From Caldilineales bacterium (GTDB lineage: Bacteria > Chloroflexota > Anaerolineae > Caldilineales > Caldilineaceae): a stretch of 64,000 bases of DNA. Position numbers and translations under genes: made by a program. The notes under the pieces were generated by a model, which saw only the letters and a program-made list of their open reading frames with translations, searched no databases and was not told the DNA's origin. This document shows, piece after piece, positions 32,897 to 42,952 of the stretch; within the stretch, counting starts at the first letter, position 1, and every line of letters starts with the position of its first letter. The stretch spans positions 1-64,000 of the forward strand of contig JAAXGZ010000041.1 in NCBI GenBank assembly GCA_012271135.1, read 5' to 3'.

Positions 32897-33490
32897 GTGA
32901 CTTCCCAATCAGACTATGGCAGCTTGCTGCCCGCACTCGACACCGGTGTTCCCGTCAGCCCCCGGGCCAGGCAGAATCACTTCAGGGCCGAACCCGAACT
33001 GGCCATCGACGCCTCCGCCCTCTACCACTGCGTCCTCAAGACGGCCAAGGGCGACATCGTGATTCGGATGTTCGCGGCGGAGGCGCCGGCCACCGTCAAC
33101 AATTTCATCCATCTGTCCCGTTCCGGCTTCTACGACGGGACCATGTTCCACCGTGTCATCGCCGACTTCATGGCCCAGGGCGGTGATCCGACCGGCACCG
33201 GCACCGGAGGTCCCGGCTACCGCTTCAAGGACGAGTTCCACGACTCGCTGGTCTTTGACCGACCGGGTCTGCTGGCCATGGCCAATGCGGGTCCCCGGAC
33301 CAATGGCAGCCAGTTCTTCATCACGTTCGTCCCGTGTGCCTGGTTGGATCACAAGCACACGATCTTCGGCGAGGTTGTGGCCGGCATGGACGTGGTTAAC
33401 TCCATATCGATCCGCGATCCGCAGCGCAGCCGCGTGCCGGGAGACCTGATCAACAGCGTCGAGGTCTTTGAGCAACAGGCCGATGCCTGA
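32897..33490 (+). CDS. Cyclophilin-type peptidyl-prolyl isomerase
   Basis: This is a cytoplasmic-type cyclophilin of about 197 residues that interconverts cis and trans prolyl bonds during folding. The domain begins after a ~40-residue polar N-terminus: VLKTAKGDIVIRMF, then FHRVIADFMAQGGDPTGTG with the catalytic Arg, TNGSQFFITFVP and LDHKHTIFGEVVAGMDV. No signal peptide or lipobox is present. The next gene encodes a lipoprotein with the same domain, so the pair probably arose by duplication and was sorted to opposite sides of the membrane. Confidence 0.94.
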   Translation: MTSQSDYGSLLPALDTGVPVSPRARQNHFRAEPELAIDASALYHCVLKTAKGDIVIRMFAAEAPATVNNFIHLSRSGFYDGTMFHRVIADFMAQGGDPTGTGTGGPGYRFKDEFHDSLVFDRPGLLAMANAGPRTNGSQFFITFVPCAWLDHKHTIFGEVVAGMDVVNSISIRDPQRSRVPGDLINSVEVFEQQADA

Positions 33491-33608
33491 GGACTGGTTT
33501 GTCCATCCGGCGGTGCGAAGGGCGGGCTTGTCTGTCCCCGCGTCGTCGGGCGGGCCCGGCCACTGCCAGTCCAACACCGTTGCAACGGTTCACAAGCCAA
33601 TCCGAAAT

Positions 33609-34964
33609 ATGAGAAACCTGCTGTCTTTCCTTGCCTGTGTGTTGTGTGTCGCCATGGTGCTGGCTGCCTGTGGCCGCGGCGACAGGGCCGTTGACGATGC
33701 GGCCCCAGCCCCCGAGGTCACCGCGGACTCGGAGCCCGCGTCGCCTCCCGAACCGCCTCCGGCCGCCGCGGAACTGGACCTGGGCACCGAATTGCCCGCA
33801 ATCCCTCTGGACATGCCCCAGGAGCCGGAGGACCGCGACGGCATGTTCGACGAACCGCCGCCGGTTGTCATCGAGGAGGACCGTGTCTACTTCGCCGTTC
33901 TCGAAACCGCCAAGGGCGACATCACGGTCGAACTGTTTGCCGACCGGACACCGTTGACGGTCAACAACTTCGTTTACCTTGCCTTGTCGGGCTTCTACGA
34001 CGGGACAACCTTCCATCGGGTCATCGAGGACTTCATGGCGCAGGGCGGCGATCCGACCGGTACCGGCTGGGGCGGCCCCGGGTACAGGTTCGAGGACGAG
34101 TTCATCTTCAATCTTGGGTTTGACGAACCCGGCCTGCTGGCCATGGCCAATGCGGGTCCCGGCACCAACGGCAGCCAGTTTTTCCTGACCCACGTGGCAA
34201 CTCCGCACTTGAACCAGAGACACACCATCTTCGGCAGGGTTGTGGACGGCCTGAATGTCCTGCTCGGCCTCTCGGTGCGCGATCCTCAGGCGGCCCGCCA
34301 ACCGGGTGACATGCTGGACCGCATTCGCATTTTTCAGGGTACCGAGAGTTTGTTGCCTCCGCCTCCGCCCACGCCTGCGCCCACGCCCACCCCGACTGTC
34401 AGCGCGCCGGCGATGCCGGATGCTGAAGCAGCCAGGATGCTGGCAGCCCTTGCACCCCGGGAACGGGCGGGGATTTACAACACGGCTCCCGACATGGTCA
34501 TTGAGCCGGACGACCGGCTGATTGCCGTGCTGGAGACCACCCTCGGTTCCATCACGTTCGAGTTGTTCCCGCAGATCGCGCCCATCGGCGTCAACAATCT
34601 GATGGTGTTGGCCAACCTGGGCTATTTCGACGGTCTCGAGTTCTACCGCGACCCCAATCAGGGTCTGCTGTTCATGGGCTCCCTGGACGGGACCAGTGCC
34701 AACATCGGCTATTGGCTCCCGTTTGAGGCGTACACCGGCGAACCCAAGGCGAGCGGACTGTTGGGATACCTGCCCGATCGCACCCAGGTCCAACAGGTCC
34801 ATGGCGGTCTCATGTTCCTGACAGTGGGCGATACCTTCGGCGAACAGTTGGACAACATTCACATTGTGGGCGTGGCCACCGAGGGACTGGACCTGTTGCC
34901 GGCGCTTCAGGACGATGAAAGCGCCCGAATTGAGTGGTTTGACGTACAGATTCTGACGGAATAG
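33609..34964 (+). CDS. Lipoprotein with two cyclophilin domains
   Basis: This is a 451-residue envelope foldase. ATG at 33609 gives a lipoprotein signal (LSFLACVLCVAMVLAACG) with the lipobox LAAC. A Pro/Glu/Ala-rich spacer leads to the first cyclophilin domain, which is canonical: FHRVIEDFMAQGGDPTGTG, TNGSQFFLTHV, LNQRHTIFGRVVDGLNV. A Pro/Thr linker (PPPPPTPAPTPTPT) separates a second cyclophilin-like domain (LIAVLETTLGSITFELFP). There the catalytic FHRVI and SQFF motifs are replaced by EFYRDPNQG and GLMFLTV, so it is probably a binding module rather than an isomerase. Confidence 0.9.
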   Translation: MRNLLSFLACVLCVAMVLAACGRGDRAVDDAAPAPEVTADSEPASPPEPPPAAAELDLGTELPAIPLDMPQEPEDRDGMFDEPPPVVIEEDRVYFAVLETAKGDITVELFADRTPLTVNNFVYLALSGFYDGTTFHRVIEDFMAQGGDPTGTGWGGPGYRFEDEFIFNLGFDEPGLLAMANAGPGTNGSQFFLTHVATPHLNQRHTIFGRVVDGLNVLLGLSVRDPQAARQPGDMLDRIRIFQGTESLLPPPPPTPAPTPTPTVSAPAMPDAEAARMLAALAPRERAGIYNTAPDMVIEPDDRLIAVLETTLGSITFELFPQIAPIGVNNLMVLANLGYFDGLEFYRDPNQGLLFMGSLDGTSANIGYWLPFEAYTGEPKASGLLGYLPDRTQVQQVHGGLMFLTVGDTFGEQLDNIHIVGVATEGLDLLPALQDDESARIEWFDVQILTE

Positions 34965-35061
34965 CCGACAATGGCGTTCCCGTCCACAACGCCCACAAGA
35001 GGCTGTACCAGTGACCGAGGACACTCCGTCTCCAACCACCAGTCCGCACCGGTCCGCCGCC

Positions 35062-38000
35062 ATGCGGAACGGCTGGCTGCCGATTGCCCTTTGTCTGATC
35101 GCCCTGTGCTTGACGGCCTGTCAGTCCGTTGACCGCGGAACCGGCGAAGTGGCCTATTCGTCCGTGGTTGCGGAACCGCGGGCCAGTGCCGTATCCGCGG
35201 AGTTGGAGGTGCGGGTACGGGAGGTTTTTGTCGGTGCGGGCCTGGACACCGGCTTGCGGGTGTCGGTGTCGGAACACGGAGGGCCGGGCGCGCAGCCCGC
35301 GCCCCGGTTGGCGTCAACTGTGCAGCTTTCGCATGCGGAACTGCTGGAGGCCCTGGAGGCCTTGCCGGTCCTTGCGGTGAACGACGACTCCGGGACCGGG
35401 GTGCTGCTGCCGACGCAGCGGCGCGAACCCCCGGTGCATGCCGGCGTTCGTCCGTCGGTGTTTCCACCCGAGGCAACCGCCGACCGGTCCCCTCCGGGGG
35501 TGGAGGCACTGTCGGTTCTGCGGCACGCTCCGGAAGGGGAGGTGGCACTCGCTCCCAATGTGTCCTTAACCTTTTCCCGACCCATGGTTCCGATTTCGAG
35601 CCAGGCGGTGGTCGCGGACCAGGACCTGCCGGTCGAGCTGAGTCCTCAGCCGGACGGTGAATGGATGTGGCTGGGCACGCAAACTCTGCTGTTCCAGCCC
35701 ACGGGGCGCATGCCGGGCGCCACGCGGTATACCGTCCGTGTTCCCGGCACGGTCGCGGACGTGACCGATGCAAGATTGGAGGCGGAGTTTGTCTGGGAAT
35801 TCGAAACCGAGCCGTTGAAGCTGCTTGAGGTCTGGCCCAGCAACAACGCGCGCGATCCCGGTCGGCTGGACACACCGATAGTTCTGGGTTTCAATCAGGC
35901 GATCGACGAAGCCGCGCTAAAGCCCTACCTGAATCTCCTGGTCGGTGGTCGGACACTCGAATTCTCCATCCTGCGTTCCCACCTGCATCGGTTGCCCGAC
36001 GCGGCCCGGAGCATGCTGGAGCGGTATCCGGATGACCGGACCCTGGTCCTGCAGCCCCGACAATCGCTCCCGGCCGGAACAACCGTCACCGTAGCCCTGC
36101 AGACCCTCGCGCCTTCGGCCGAGGGTCCACTGCCGACCACCCAGGTACAGCGGTTCTCGTTCCGCACGCGCGGCGAGTTTCGGCTTGAGGACGTGTATTG
36201 CTCATGCCGGCCGGGGGAGCCGTTCCTGGTTTGGTTCAACCATGAACTCGATGCCGAGTCGGTGACGTCGGACCTGATTCGGGTGGATCCGCCCCTGCCG
36301 GGCGGGGTGGTTGAGGTTGGCTGGGGCAGTATGTCCATCAGGGGCGAAACACGGGCCAACACCACCTACACGCTGACGCTTCTGCCCGGGCTGCGGGACA
36401 CGTTCGGACAGATGCTGTCCAAGCCGCAAACCGCCCGGGTGCATGTTGGGGAACAGGGCCGGTTCCTTTTCGCGCCCCATGTCATGGAAGTCCTGTCGCC
36501 GGACCACGACGGCCGATTCCAGATTGTCTCGGCCAACCTGCCGCGGGTACGCCTGCTCGGCTACCGTGTGGAACCGCATGACTGGCCCGCGTTCCTGGCG
36601 GCCCGGGAGTTCCTGTGGGAGTCTCCGGGGGCCGCGGATCAGCTGCTCGAGCGGGAGCCGGTCATCGATCAAACGCTGCACCTTGAGACTTCCGCCGATG
36701 GCTTGACGGTTACCACGCTGGACCTTAAACCCTGGCTGCGGGACGGCAAGGGCCACTTGGCCTTTGTACTGGTGCAGCCGGCCCTGCTGCCGTGGGACAT
36801 CGAGAACCATCCGGTATGGGTGCAGTCCACCAAACTGGCGCTGGATGCCTATGCCGACAGCCGGCAACTTGTGGCCTTGGCGACGGATCTTGCCAGTGGC
36901 TCGCCGATCGCGGGAGTCTCGCTCAAGCTTCAACCGCAGGGCGTTACGGCCAGAACCGATGCTGCCGGCAAGGCAGTGTTTAACCTGTCGGGACAGGGGA
37001 CCCGGCAGTCGGAGGGCCGCAGGGGCGGCGCAGCCCTTTGGCTCGAGGCAAGGATGGGCGACGACTTGGCGCTTCTGCCCCAATCCGTGTGGAGCGAATG
37101 GGAAACCCGCTGGCATTGGTCGGGCGACGAACGGCGCCTGCAGTGGCACCTGATCACCGACCGCAACCTGTATCAGCCCGGCGAGCAGGTTACGGTTCGG
37201 GGATGGCTGCGCGAAGTCCAATATGCACCCGATGGCGACGTTGGGTATTACTCGCCTTCCGGCCGTGTCGTCCGCGTCAATTGGCAGGCCTACGACAGCC
37301 GCGGCAACGAGCTGAAGTCGGGCAGGGCCAATCTGGACATCGAGGTCGACGGCGGCTTCGTGTTCGATTTCCCCGTGCCGGAAGACGCCAATTCCGGCCG
37401 TGGCTGGATCGAAATGCGTGCGGATCCGGATCACGGCGTCGACTCGGGTTGGGCCAGCCTTGAGTATCGGATCGAGGAGTTTCGGCGGCCCGAATTCGAA
37501 GTGAGGGTGACGGGACCGGCCACCGACGTCTGGCTGGGTTCGGAGATGCTGTTCGAGGCGGGGGCCGGCTACTACGGCGGCGGCGCGTTGGACGGGGCCG
37601 ATGTCACCTGGCGGATTGGCGGCAGTCAAGCCGCATACAGTCCGCCCGGATGGGACCGATACCAGTTCGGACTTGACCGCTGGCTTCCGTGGCGGCATGG
37701 GTTCGGCTTCGACAGCGAACCCATGTGGGATGCAGCGGATGCCGAAGCCGACTCCTTGACGGGCAGTCTCGATGTCCGGGGTCAACACGGCGTGGTGGTC
37801 CTGGCGGAGGCGGAGTTGCCGGTTCCATACGCCGTGACCGCCCGCGCGACGGTCCAGGATTTGTCGCGGCAAACCCAGACGGGATCCAGCCAGGTCCTGG
37901 TGCATCCTGCCTCTCTGTACGTCGGAGCGCGCACGGATTCGGACTTGGCGCGCATGGGCGAGGCCTATCCGGTGGAGCTGGCGGTTGTCGGCATCGACGG

Positions 38001-41000
38001 AGCCCCGGTGGCCGGAGCGGAAATCATTGTCGAAGCAGCGCTCCAGGGCATCAATCAGGGTTTCCGGCTGCCAGAGGACGCGGACGAGGTGCACTCCTGC
38101 GCGCTTGTCTCCGGCCTTGAACCAGTGTTCTGCAGCCTGAAGTTCGCCAGCAGCGGCCAGTGGCACATCAACATCACCGTGCGCGATGCCCAGAATCGTC
38201 CGAACCTGACCCGCCTCGAACGGTGGGTGTTCGGCTCCGGCCTCATCCCGGTCACCGACCGGCCGGAATACGTCCAGCTGGTGGCGGACCGCGATGCCTA
38301 CCAGCCCGGAGACACTGCCCGGGTGATGGTGGTTCCGCCGTTCACTCCGGCCTACGGCCTGTATGTCACCAATCGGTCCGGGATCGTGGAGGCAAAGCCG
38401 CTGGCCATCGAGACGGATCAGACCATGTTGGAGATCCCAATTACGGATCGGCACTACCCGAACCTGCATGTGCAAGTGTTCCTGTCCGGTGCCGGTGCCG
38501 GCAACGGATGGCCGACGATGGCCACCGGTTCGGCCGACCTGGCCGTGCCACCCCGGGCTCGGGAACTTCAAGTAGGCTTGAGCCTTGTGGCCGACACGGT
38601 GGGACCGGGTTCCGAGGCCGCGGTGGAAGTACGGGTACGCGATGCCGACGGCAATCCGGTGGCGAATGCCCCCGTAACCCTGCTGGTGGTCGACGAGGCC
38701 ATTCTGGCCTTGGCGGCCTACACCCACGGCAACCCCATGGATTCCTTCTACCGCCACCGGTATCCGTCCCTGTCCACCTACCGGTTGCGCCACTACTTCA
38801 AGTCTCCCGCGGCCATTTCCGCAATGGGCCTTGGCGGTTACGGTGGGGAAATGTTGGAGGAGATGACGGTTGCTGAAGAATCAGCAGTCGCGGCCCGAGC
38901 GACGGGTGCGCCCATGCTGGCGATGACCATGGCGGACTCTGCCGACGAGGCTGCGATGGACGCCGGCGGTACAGCCACCGACGGCGCGGACATGACGGCC
39001 GCGGTGCGCACGGACTTCCGGCCGCTGGCCGTGTTCGCCACCGATGGCACCACAAACGCCGAGGGTGTTCTGTCACAGGCCTGGACCATGCCGGATACCG
39101 TCGGCCGCTACCGGGTCGTGGCAATCGCCACTTCCGGTGAACAGCACTTCGGCAAGGGCGAGACCTCCCTGACAGCCAGTCTGCCGCTGCAAATCCGAAC
39201 CCAATGGCCCAGATTTCTCAATTTCGGCGATCGGGCCACGCTGCCCCTGCTGGTCGAAAACCCGGCCTCCGCGGATCTGGATGTAACCCTGGTGCTGCAA
39301 AGCGATTTTCTGTCGCTGGCCCGCGCCACCGAGTCGGGCCTGGCCGCGGACGGGTATACATTTGCCATACCCGCCCACAGCCGGCGCCTGGTGGAGATTC
39401 CGGCCCATGCTAACGAAACCGGTACTGCCCGGCTACAGGTCAGCGTCTTCAATGATGCACACCAGGATCATGTCCTGGAGGAACTGCCGATCTATCGGCC
39501 GGCTGCCCACCAGGGGTTCGCCACCTACGGCGTGGTCGATGATGCACCGGCGATGCATGCGTTGCGGGTCCCACCGGATGTCCTGCCCGGCTTCGGCCAA
39601 TTTTCGGTGACGATCTCGTCCACACAGTTGCAGATACTGGTGGACAGCTACCGGTCCCTGCGCGAGGTGCCCTGGGAGGATCCGTCCTCGCTGTCCGCCG
39701 CGATTCTGGCGAATACGTCCGTGCGGGATGTCCTGTATGCCTTTGCCGTCCCCGGTCTGCCGACCCCACGCGCAGCAGACCAGGAAATTCAGAACCACAT
39801 CAATACGCTCCTTGAATACCAGAACATGGACGGAGGGTTCCCCTGGTGGCGCAAGGGCCGACCTTCCCGCGTGTACGTGTCGGTACAGGCCATCCATGCC
39901 CTGGTCCAGGCCCGCAACGATGGCTATCGGGTAGACATGGAAGCCATGGACAGGGGTCTGGACTACTTGCGCAACATCCGCCAGGCCTTCGAGCCTGGGG
40001 TCGGTCCCGAAACCCAGCGCCTGATCAGCGCCTATGCCCTATGGGTTCGATCACTGGCCGATGACGTTGACAGTGCCTGGGCCAGCCGTCTCCTGGCCGA
40101 AGCCCCTTGGGCCGAACACCCTCTGGAGGTGCTCGGCTGGTCGATGCTGGTCCTGGCACGCGATCCGAGCGCTGCGGAGGAGGTGGCGGACCTGCTGCGG
40201 TTCGTGCTGAACCGGGTGGAGGAGACATCCGGCAGGGCATCCTTCATCCAAGGCTATCGGGAGACCGACGGGTACACCGTGTTCCAGTCGTCGCGCAGGG
40301 GCGAGGGCGCGCTGCTGCAGGCGGTCATGACGGTTGATCCTGATTCGGATGTGATCCCCAAGATCGTGTCCGGCATGCTGGCTGGCCTGAATCGCCACGG
40401 GTATTGGGGTGCTCCCATCGACAACCTTTCCCTGCTGCTCGCCATGAACCAGTACTTCCGGCAATACGAGGCGGACGAACCGAACTTCACTGCCAACGTC
40501 TGGCTGGACGAAACCCTGGTCTTCAGCGAGGAATTCCGGGGCCGGTCAACCACAACCGATCAGCTGGACCTGCCCATGGCCTGGCTGATGGAACAGGCTC
40601 CGGAACGGATCCACACCGCCAGGGACGGAACCGGACGGCTGTACTACCGGTTGGGTTTGCAATATGTCCCCGAGGACATCCGGCTGGACAGTCTGGACCG
40701 CGGCTTCACGGTACTGCGCACCTTTGCGCCCATCGACGACGAACAGGATGTTTGGCAGGATGCGGATGGGGTTTGGCATATTCGGCTGGGATCGCGGGTG
40801 CGCGTGGAAACCACCCTGGTGACCCCCGGCCCCCGGACGCACGTGCGGTTGTCGGTGCCGCTGCCGGCCGGTCTGGAAGCCATCAACTCGGCCTTGGCCG
40901 GTTCACAACCAATCGAGGATCCCAACCGGGACGCATCCGGACGCAGCTGGTGGTACTGGCGCTGGTACGATCATGATCAACTGCTGTCGGAACGGGCGCT

Positions 41001-41190
41001 GATAAATTCGGCTCGGATTTATGGCGGAGTCTACAGTTACGCGGTGATTGCCGAGGCGACAACGGCGGGAGCGTTCCAGGTTCCCCCGGCTCATGCCGAG
41101 GAGATTTACGCACCCGAGACCTTCGGCCACAGCTCCGGGGATATTGTGATGGTCGAACCAGTATCTGCAACGGAGGCGAATGGCGAATGA
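35062..41190 (+). CDS. Bacterial alpha-2-macroglobulin lipoprotein without thioester
   Basis: This very large surface or periplasmic protein has 2,042 residues from ATG at 35062, which directly precedes a lipoprotein signal (WLPIALCLIALCLTACQS). Macroglobulin-type beta domains make up the first two-thirds, including the MG2-like segment WHLITDRNLYQPGEQVTVRG. The A2M central motif FRPLAVFATDGTTNAEGV leads to WTMPDTVGRYRVVAIAT. A terpenoid-cyclase-like helical domain follows (LLEYQNMDGGFPWWRKG). The position that normally holds the CxEQ thioester reads REVPWEDPSSLS near residue 1,540, so it cannot trap proteases covalently, similar to YfaS-type members. It has an ATGA overlap with the next gene. 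Confidence 0.93.
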   Translation: MRNGWLPIALCLIALCLTACQSVDRGTGEVAYSSVVAEPRASAVSAELEVRVREVFVGAGLDTGLRVSVSEHGGPGAQPAPRLASTVQLSHAELLEALEALPVLAVNDDSGTGVLLPTQRREPPVHAGVRPSVFPPEATADRSPPGVEALSVLRHAPEGEVALAPNVSLTFSRPMVPISSQAVVADQDLPVELSPQPDGEWMWLGTQTLLFQPTGRMPGATRYTVRVPGTVADVTDARLEAEFVWEFETEPLKLLEVWPSNNARDPGRLDTPIVLGFNQAIDEAALKPYLNLLVGGRTLEFSILRSHLHRLPDAARSMLERYPDDRTLVLQPRQSLPAGTTVTVALQTLAPSAEGPLPTTQVQRFSFRTRGEFRLEDVYCSCRPGEPFLVWFNHELDAESVTSDLIRVDPPLPGGVVEVGWGSMSIRGETRANTTYTLTLLPGLRDTFGQMLSKPQTARVHVGEQGRFLFAPHVMEVLSPDHDGRFQIVSANLPRVRLLGYRVEPHDWPAFLAAREFLWESPGAADQLLEREPVIDQTLHLETSADGLTVTTLDLKPWLRDGKGHLAFVLVQPALLPWDIENHPVWVQSTKLALDAYADSRQLVALATDLASGSPIAGVSLKLQPQGVTARTDAAGKAVFNLSGQGTRQSEGRRGGAALWLEARMGDDLALLPQSVWSEWETRWHWSGDERRLQWHLITDRNLYQPGEQVTVRGWLREVQYAPDGDVGYYSPSGRVVRVNWQAYDSRGNELKSGRANLDIEVDGGFVFDFPVPEDANSGRGWIEMRADPDHGVDSGWASLEYRIEEFRRPEFEVRVTGPATDVWLGSEMLFEAGAGYYGGGALDGADVTWRIGGSQAAYSPPGWDRYQFGLDRWLPWRHGFGFDSEPMWDAADAEADSLTGSLDVRGQHGVVVLAEAELPVPYAVTARATVQDLSRQTQTGSSQVLVHPASLYVGARTDSDLARMGEAYPVELAVVGIDGAPVAGAEIIVEAALQGINQGFRLPEDADEVHSCALVSGLEPVFCSLKFASSGQWHINITVRDAQNRPNLTRLERWVFGSGLIPVTDRPEYVQLVADRDAYQPGDTARVMVVPPFTPAYGLYVTNRSGIVEAKPLAIETDQTMLEIPITDRHYPNLHVQVFLSGAGAGNGWPTMATGSADLAVPPRARELQVGLSLVADTVGPGSEAAVEVRVRDADGNPVANAPVTLLVVDEAILALAAYTHGNPMDSFYRHRYPSLSTYRLRHYFKSPAAISAMGLGGYGGEMLEEMTVAEESAVAARATGAPMLAMTMADSADEAAMDAGGTATDGADMTAAVRTDFRPLAVFATDGTTNAEGVLSQAWTMPDTVGRYRVVAIATSGEQHFGKGETSLTASLPLQIRTQWPRFLNFGDRATLPLLVENPASADLDVTLVLQSDFLSLARATESGLAADGYTFAIPAHSRRLVEIPAHANETGTARLQVSVFNDAHQDHVLEELPIYRPAAHQGFATYGVVDDAPAMHALRVPPDVLPGFGQFSVTISSTQLQILVDSYRSLREVPWEDPSSLSAAILANTSVRDVLYAFAVPGLPTPRAADQEIQNHINTLLEYQNMDGGFPWWRKGRPSRVYVSVQAIHALVQARNDGYRVDMEAMDRGLDYLRNIRQAFEPGVGPETQRLISAYALWVRSLADDVDSAWASRLLAEAPWAEHPLEVLGWSMLVLARDPSAAEEVADLLRFVLNRVEETSGRASFIQGYRETDGYTVFQSSRRGEGALLQAVMTVDPDSDVIPKIVSGMLAGLNRHGYWGAPIDNLSLLLAMNQYFRQYEADEPNFTANVWLDETLVFSEEFRGRSTTTDQLDLPMAWLMEQAPERIHTARDGTGRLYYRLGLQYVPEDIRLDSLDRGFTVLRTFAPIDDEQDVWQDADGVWHIRLGSRVRVETTLVTPGPRTHVRLSVPLPAGLEAINSALAGSQPIEDPNRDASGRSWWYWRWYDHDQLLSERALINSARIYGGVYSYAVIAEATTAGAFQVPPAHAEEIYAPETFGHSSGDIVMVEPVSATEANGE

Positions 41191-42059
41191 CATGGCAGTT
41201 TGAACAGCTGGCCAAGCTGGACGGCATCACCGAGGGTCCCCTGTGGATCAACGACATGCTGTTCTTCACGCACATTGCGGGCAACCGCATCATGCAGTAC
41301 CAGCCTGGCAGCGGGGTCGGCGAAGTGTGTGGCGGTACGGAAGCCAGCAACGGCTTGATGGCCGACCGTGCAGGCAACATCTATGTCTGCGTGGGTGGCG
41401 GCCGCCGGATTGCCCGGCATCACCACGAACGCGGGCTTGAGGACCTGTGCAACGAACTGGATGGTAAGCGCCTAAACAGTCCCAACGATCTGGCCATTGA
41501 CATCCAGGGTCGTATCTGGTTCACCGATCCCCGTTACGGGGATTACCGGGACGACATGGAACTGGACCACGAGTCGGTACTGCGCTTGACCCAGGGACCG
41601 GACGGTGCCTGGGCCTGCGAACGGATGACGTTCGACACGACTTCGCCCAACGGCATTCTGCTGTCCCCGGACGAATCAACCCTCTACGTGGCCGAAAGCA
41701 AGTACGGTGTTGGTCAGAGCCGCGATCTGCGGGCTTATCCCGTGCTGGACGACGGTAGCCTAGGCGTCGTCCAATTCCTGCACAACTTCTATCCCCACCG
41801 GGGAATCGACGGCATGTGCCTGGATAGCGAGGGCAACATCGTGGCCACCGCGGGCTGGGAGGAAAGCGGTCCCGGGGGCATGATTTACGTGTTCACGCCC
41901 CAAGGACGAGTGCTTGAAACCCATCCCCTGCCCTGCAATCGACCGACCAACTGCACGTTCGGTGGTGCGGAACTGAACGAGCTGTTCGTAACCTCGTCGG
42001 AGGGCCACCTGTTGCACGCCCGGACTGATAGGACTGGCTATCTGCCTTACTTGGCCTGA
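41187..42059 (+). CDS. SMP-30/gluconolactonase-like six-bladed propeller
   Basis: This 290-residue protein of the SMP-30/gluconolactonase/LRE family hydrolyses sugar lactones or related esters. The metal-site residues are recognisable: Glu in ITEGPLWINDMLFFT, Asn-Asp in LNSPNDLAIDIQGRIWFTD, and the NGILLSPDESTLYVAES repeat. There is no signal peptide, so it is likely cytoplasmic. Its ATG overlaps the macroglobulin stop by four bases, yet its function relates better to the following PhyH and creatininase genes, which suggests a small-molecule catabolic cluster. Confidence 0.9.
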   Translation: MTWQFEQLAKLDGITEGPLWINDMLFFTHIAGNRIMQYQPGSGVGEVCGGTEASNGLMADRAGNIYVCVGGGRRIARHHHERGLEDLCNELDGKRLNSPNDLAIDIQGRIWFTDPRYGDYRDDMELDHESVLRLTQGPDGAWACERMTFDTTSPNGILLSPDESTLYVAESKYGVGQSRDLRAYPVLDDGSLGVVQFLHNFYPHRGIDGMCLDSEGNIVATAGWEESGPGGMIYVFTPQGRVLETHPLPCNRPTNCTFGGAELNELFVTSSEGHLLHARTDRTGYLPYLA

Positions 42060-42123
42060 TCCTGTTCCGGCCGCACGGTATTGCCACAGGGTTGGCACAG
42101 ACCACCAAGGAGCTTCAGACCCC

Positions 42124-42903
42124 ATGCTGGATTCCCAAGACATTTCCTTTTTCGAGGGCAACGGCTTTTTGCATATTCCGGAAGTCTTCACCTCGGAAGA
42201 GACGCAGGAGCTGTCGGACGAACTGGATCGGCTTGTGGCTGAGTGGGCCCTGACCAGCCCAGGTTGGGAGGGCAACTGGCGCAACATCTACATGGACCCC
42301 GATGTAGCCAAACAATCCAAGCTCACGGCCATGCACGACCTCCAGTTCTACTCGGAGGTCTGGTTCCGCGGCATCACGAACCCGAGGTTGGTGGACGCAG
42401 TGAGCGACCTCATTGGTCCGAACGTCGAACTGCACCACTCCACATTGCATATCAAGCCGCCGCAGAGCGGCCATCCGTTCCCGATGCACCAGGACAGTCC
42501 CTTCTACCCCCACCGGGCCAAGGGTTTCGTGGATGTGCTGGTGCACCTAGACGACACCAACGAGGAGAATGGGGAGATCCGCTTCCTGGCCGGCAGCCAC
42601 AAGCAGGGTGCCTTGGAGCACCTGACTGCGGAAGGCGTCTACTACTACTTGCCACCCGACGACTATCGCCTGACGGATACGGTGCCGGTACCTGCAAGGA
42701 AGGGAGATGTCGTAGCCTTCCACCTGTGGACGGTCCACGGGTCCTACATCAACCGGACCAACCAACCGAGACGGCTGGTGCGGATTGGATTCAGGGATCC
42801 GCAGAACCCCCAGGTCGCCGGCCAAAGCTTTCAGCGGCCCAACCTCCTGTTGAAGGGGTATCGCGACCGGGCGGAGGGCCAGGAGCTGTTGCGGAACAGT
42901 TGA
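42124..42903 (+). CDS. Phytanoyl-CoA dioxygenase-family Fe(II)/2-oxoglutarate oxygenase
   Basis: This 259-residue non-haem iron oxygenase of the PhyH family is predicted to hydroxylate a small organic substrate using 2-oxoglutarate and O2. The iron ligands are visible as the HxD pair in FPMHQDSPFYPHR and the distal His in WTVHGSYINRTN, with the 2-oxoglutarate-binding Arg in RRLVRIGFR. An AAGGAG site lies 11 bases before the ATG. Environmental genomes carry many paralogues with unknown substrates, so no substrate is assigned. It lies between the SMP-30 and creatininase genes on the same strand. Confidence 0.92.
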   Translation: MLDSQDISFFEGNGFLHIPEVFTSEETQELSDELDRLVAEWALTSPGWEGNWRNIYMDPDVAKQSKLTAMHDLQFYSEVWFRGITNPRLVDAVSDLIGPNVELHHSTLHIKPPQSGHPFPMHQDSPFYPHRAKGFVDVLVHLDDTNEENGEIRFLAGSHKQGALEHLTAEGVYYYLPPDDYRLTDTVPVPARKGDVVAFHLWTVHGSYINRTNQPRRLVRIGFRDPQNPQVAGQSFQRPNLLLKGYRDRAEGQELLRNS

Positions 42904-42952
42904 CATCCTCAACCGCAGGTGCAGGCTGGAACACATCCAAGAGGCATTTCCC

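Noticed and set aside
36202-38793. Long open frame (863 codons) on the minus strand opposite the macroglobulin gene
   Set aside because: Its translation has no domain or motif and mirrors the codon structure of the strongly supported gene on the other strand, a common artefact in high-G+C DNA.
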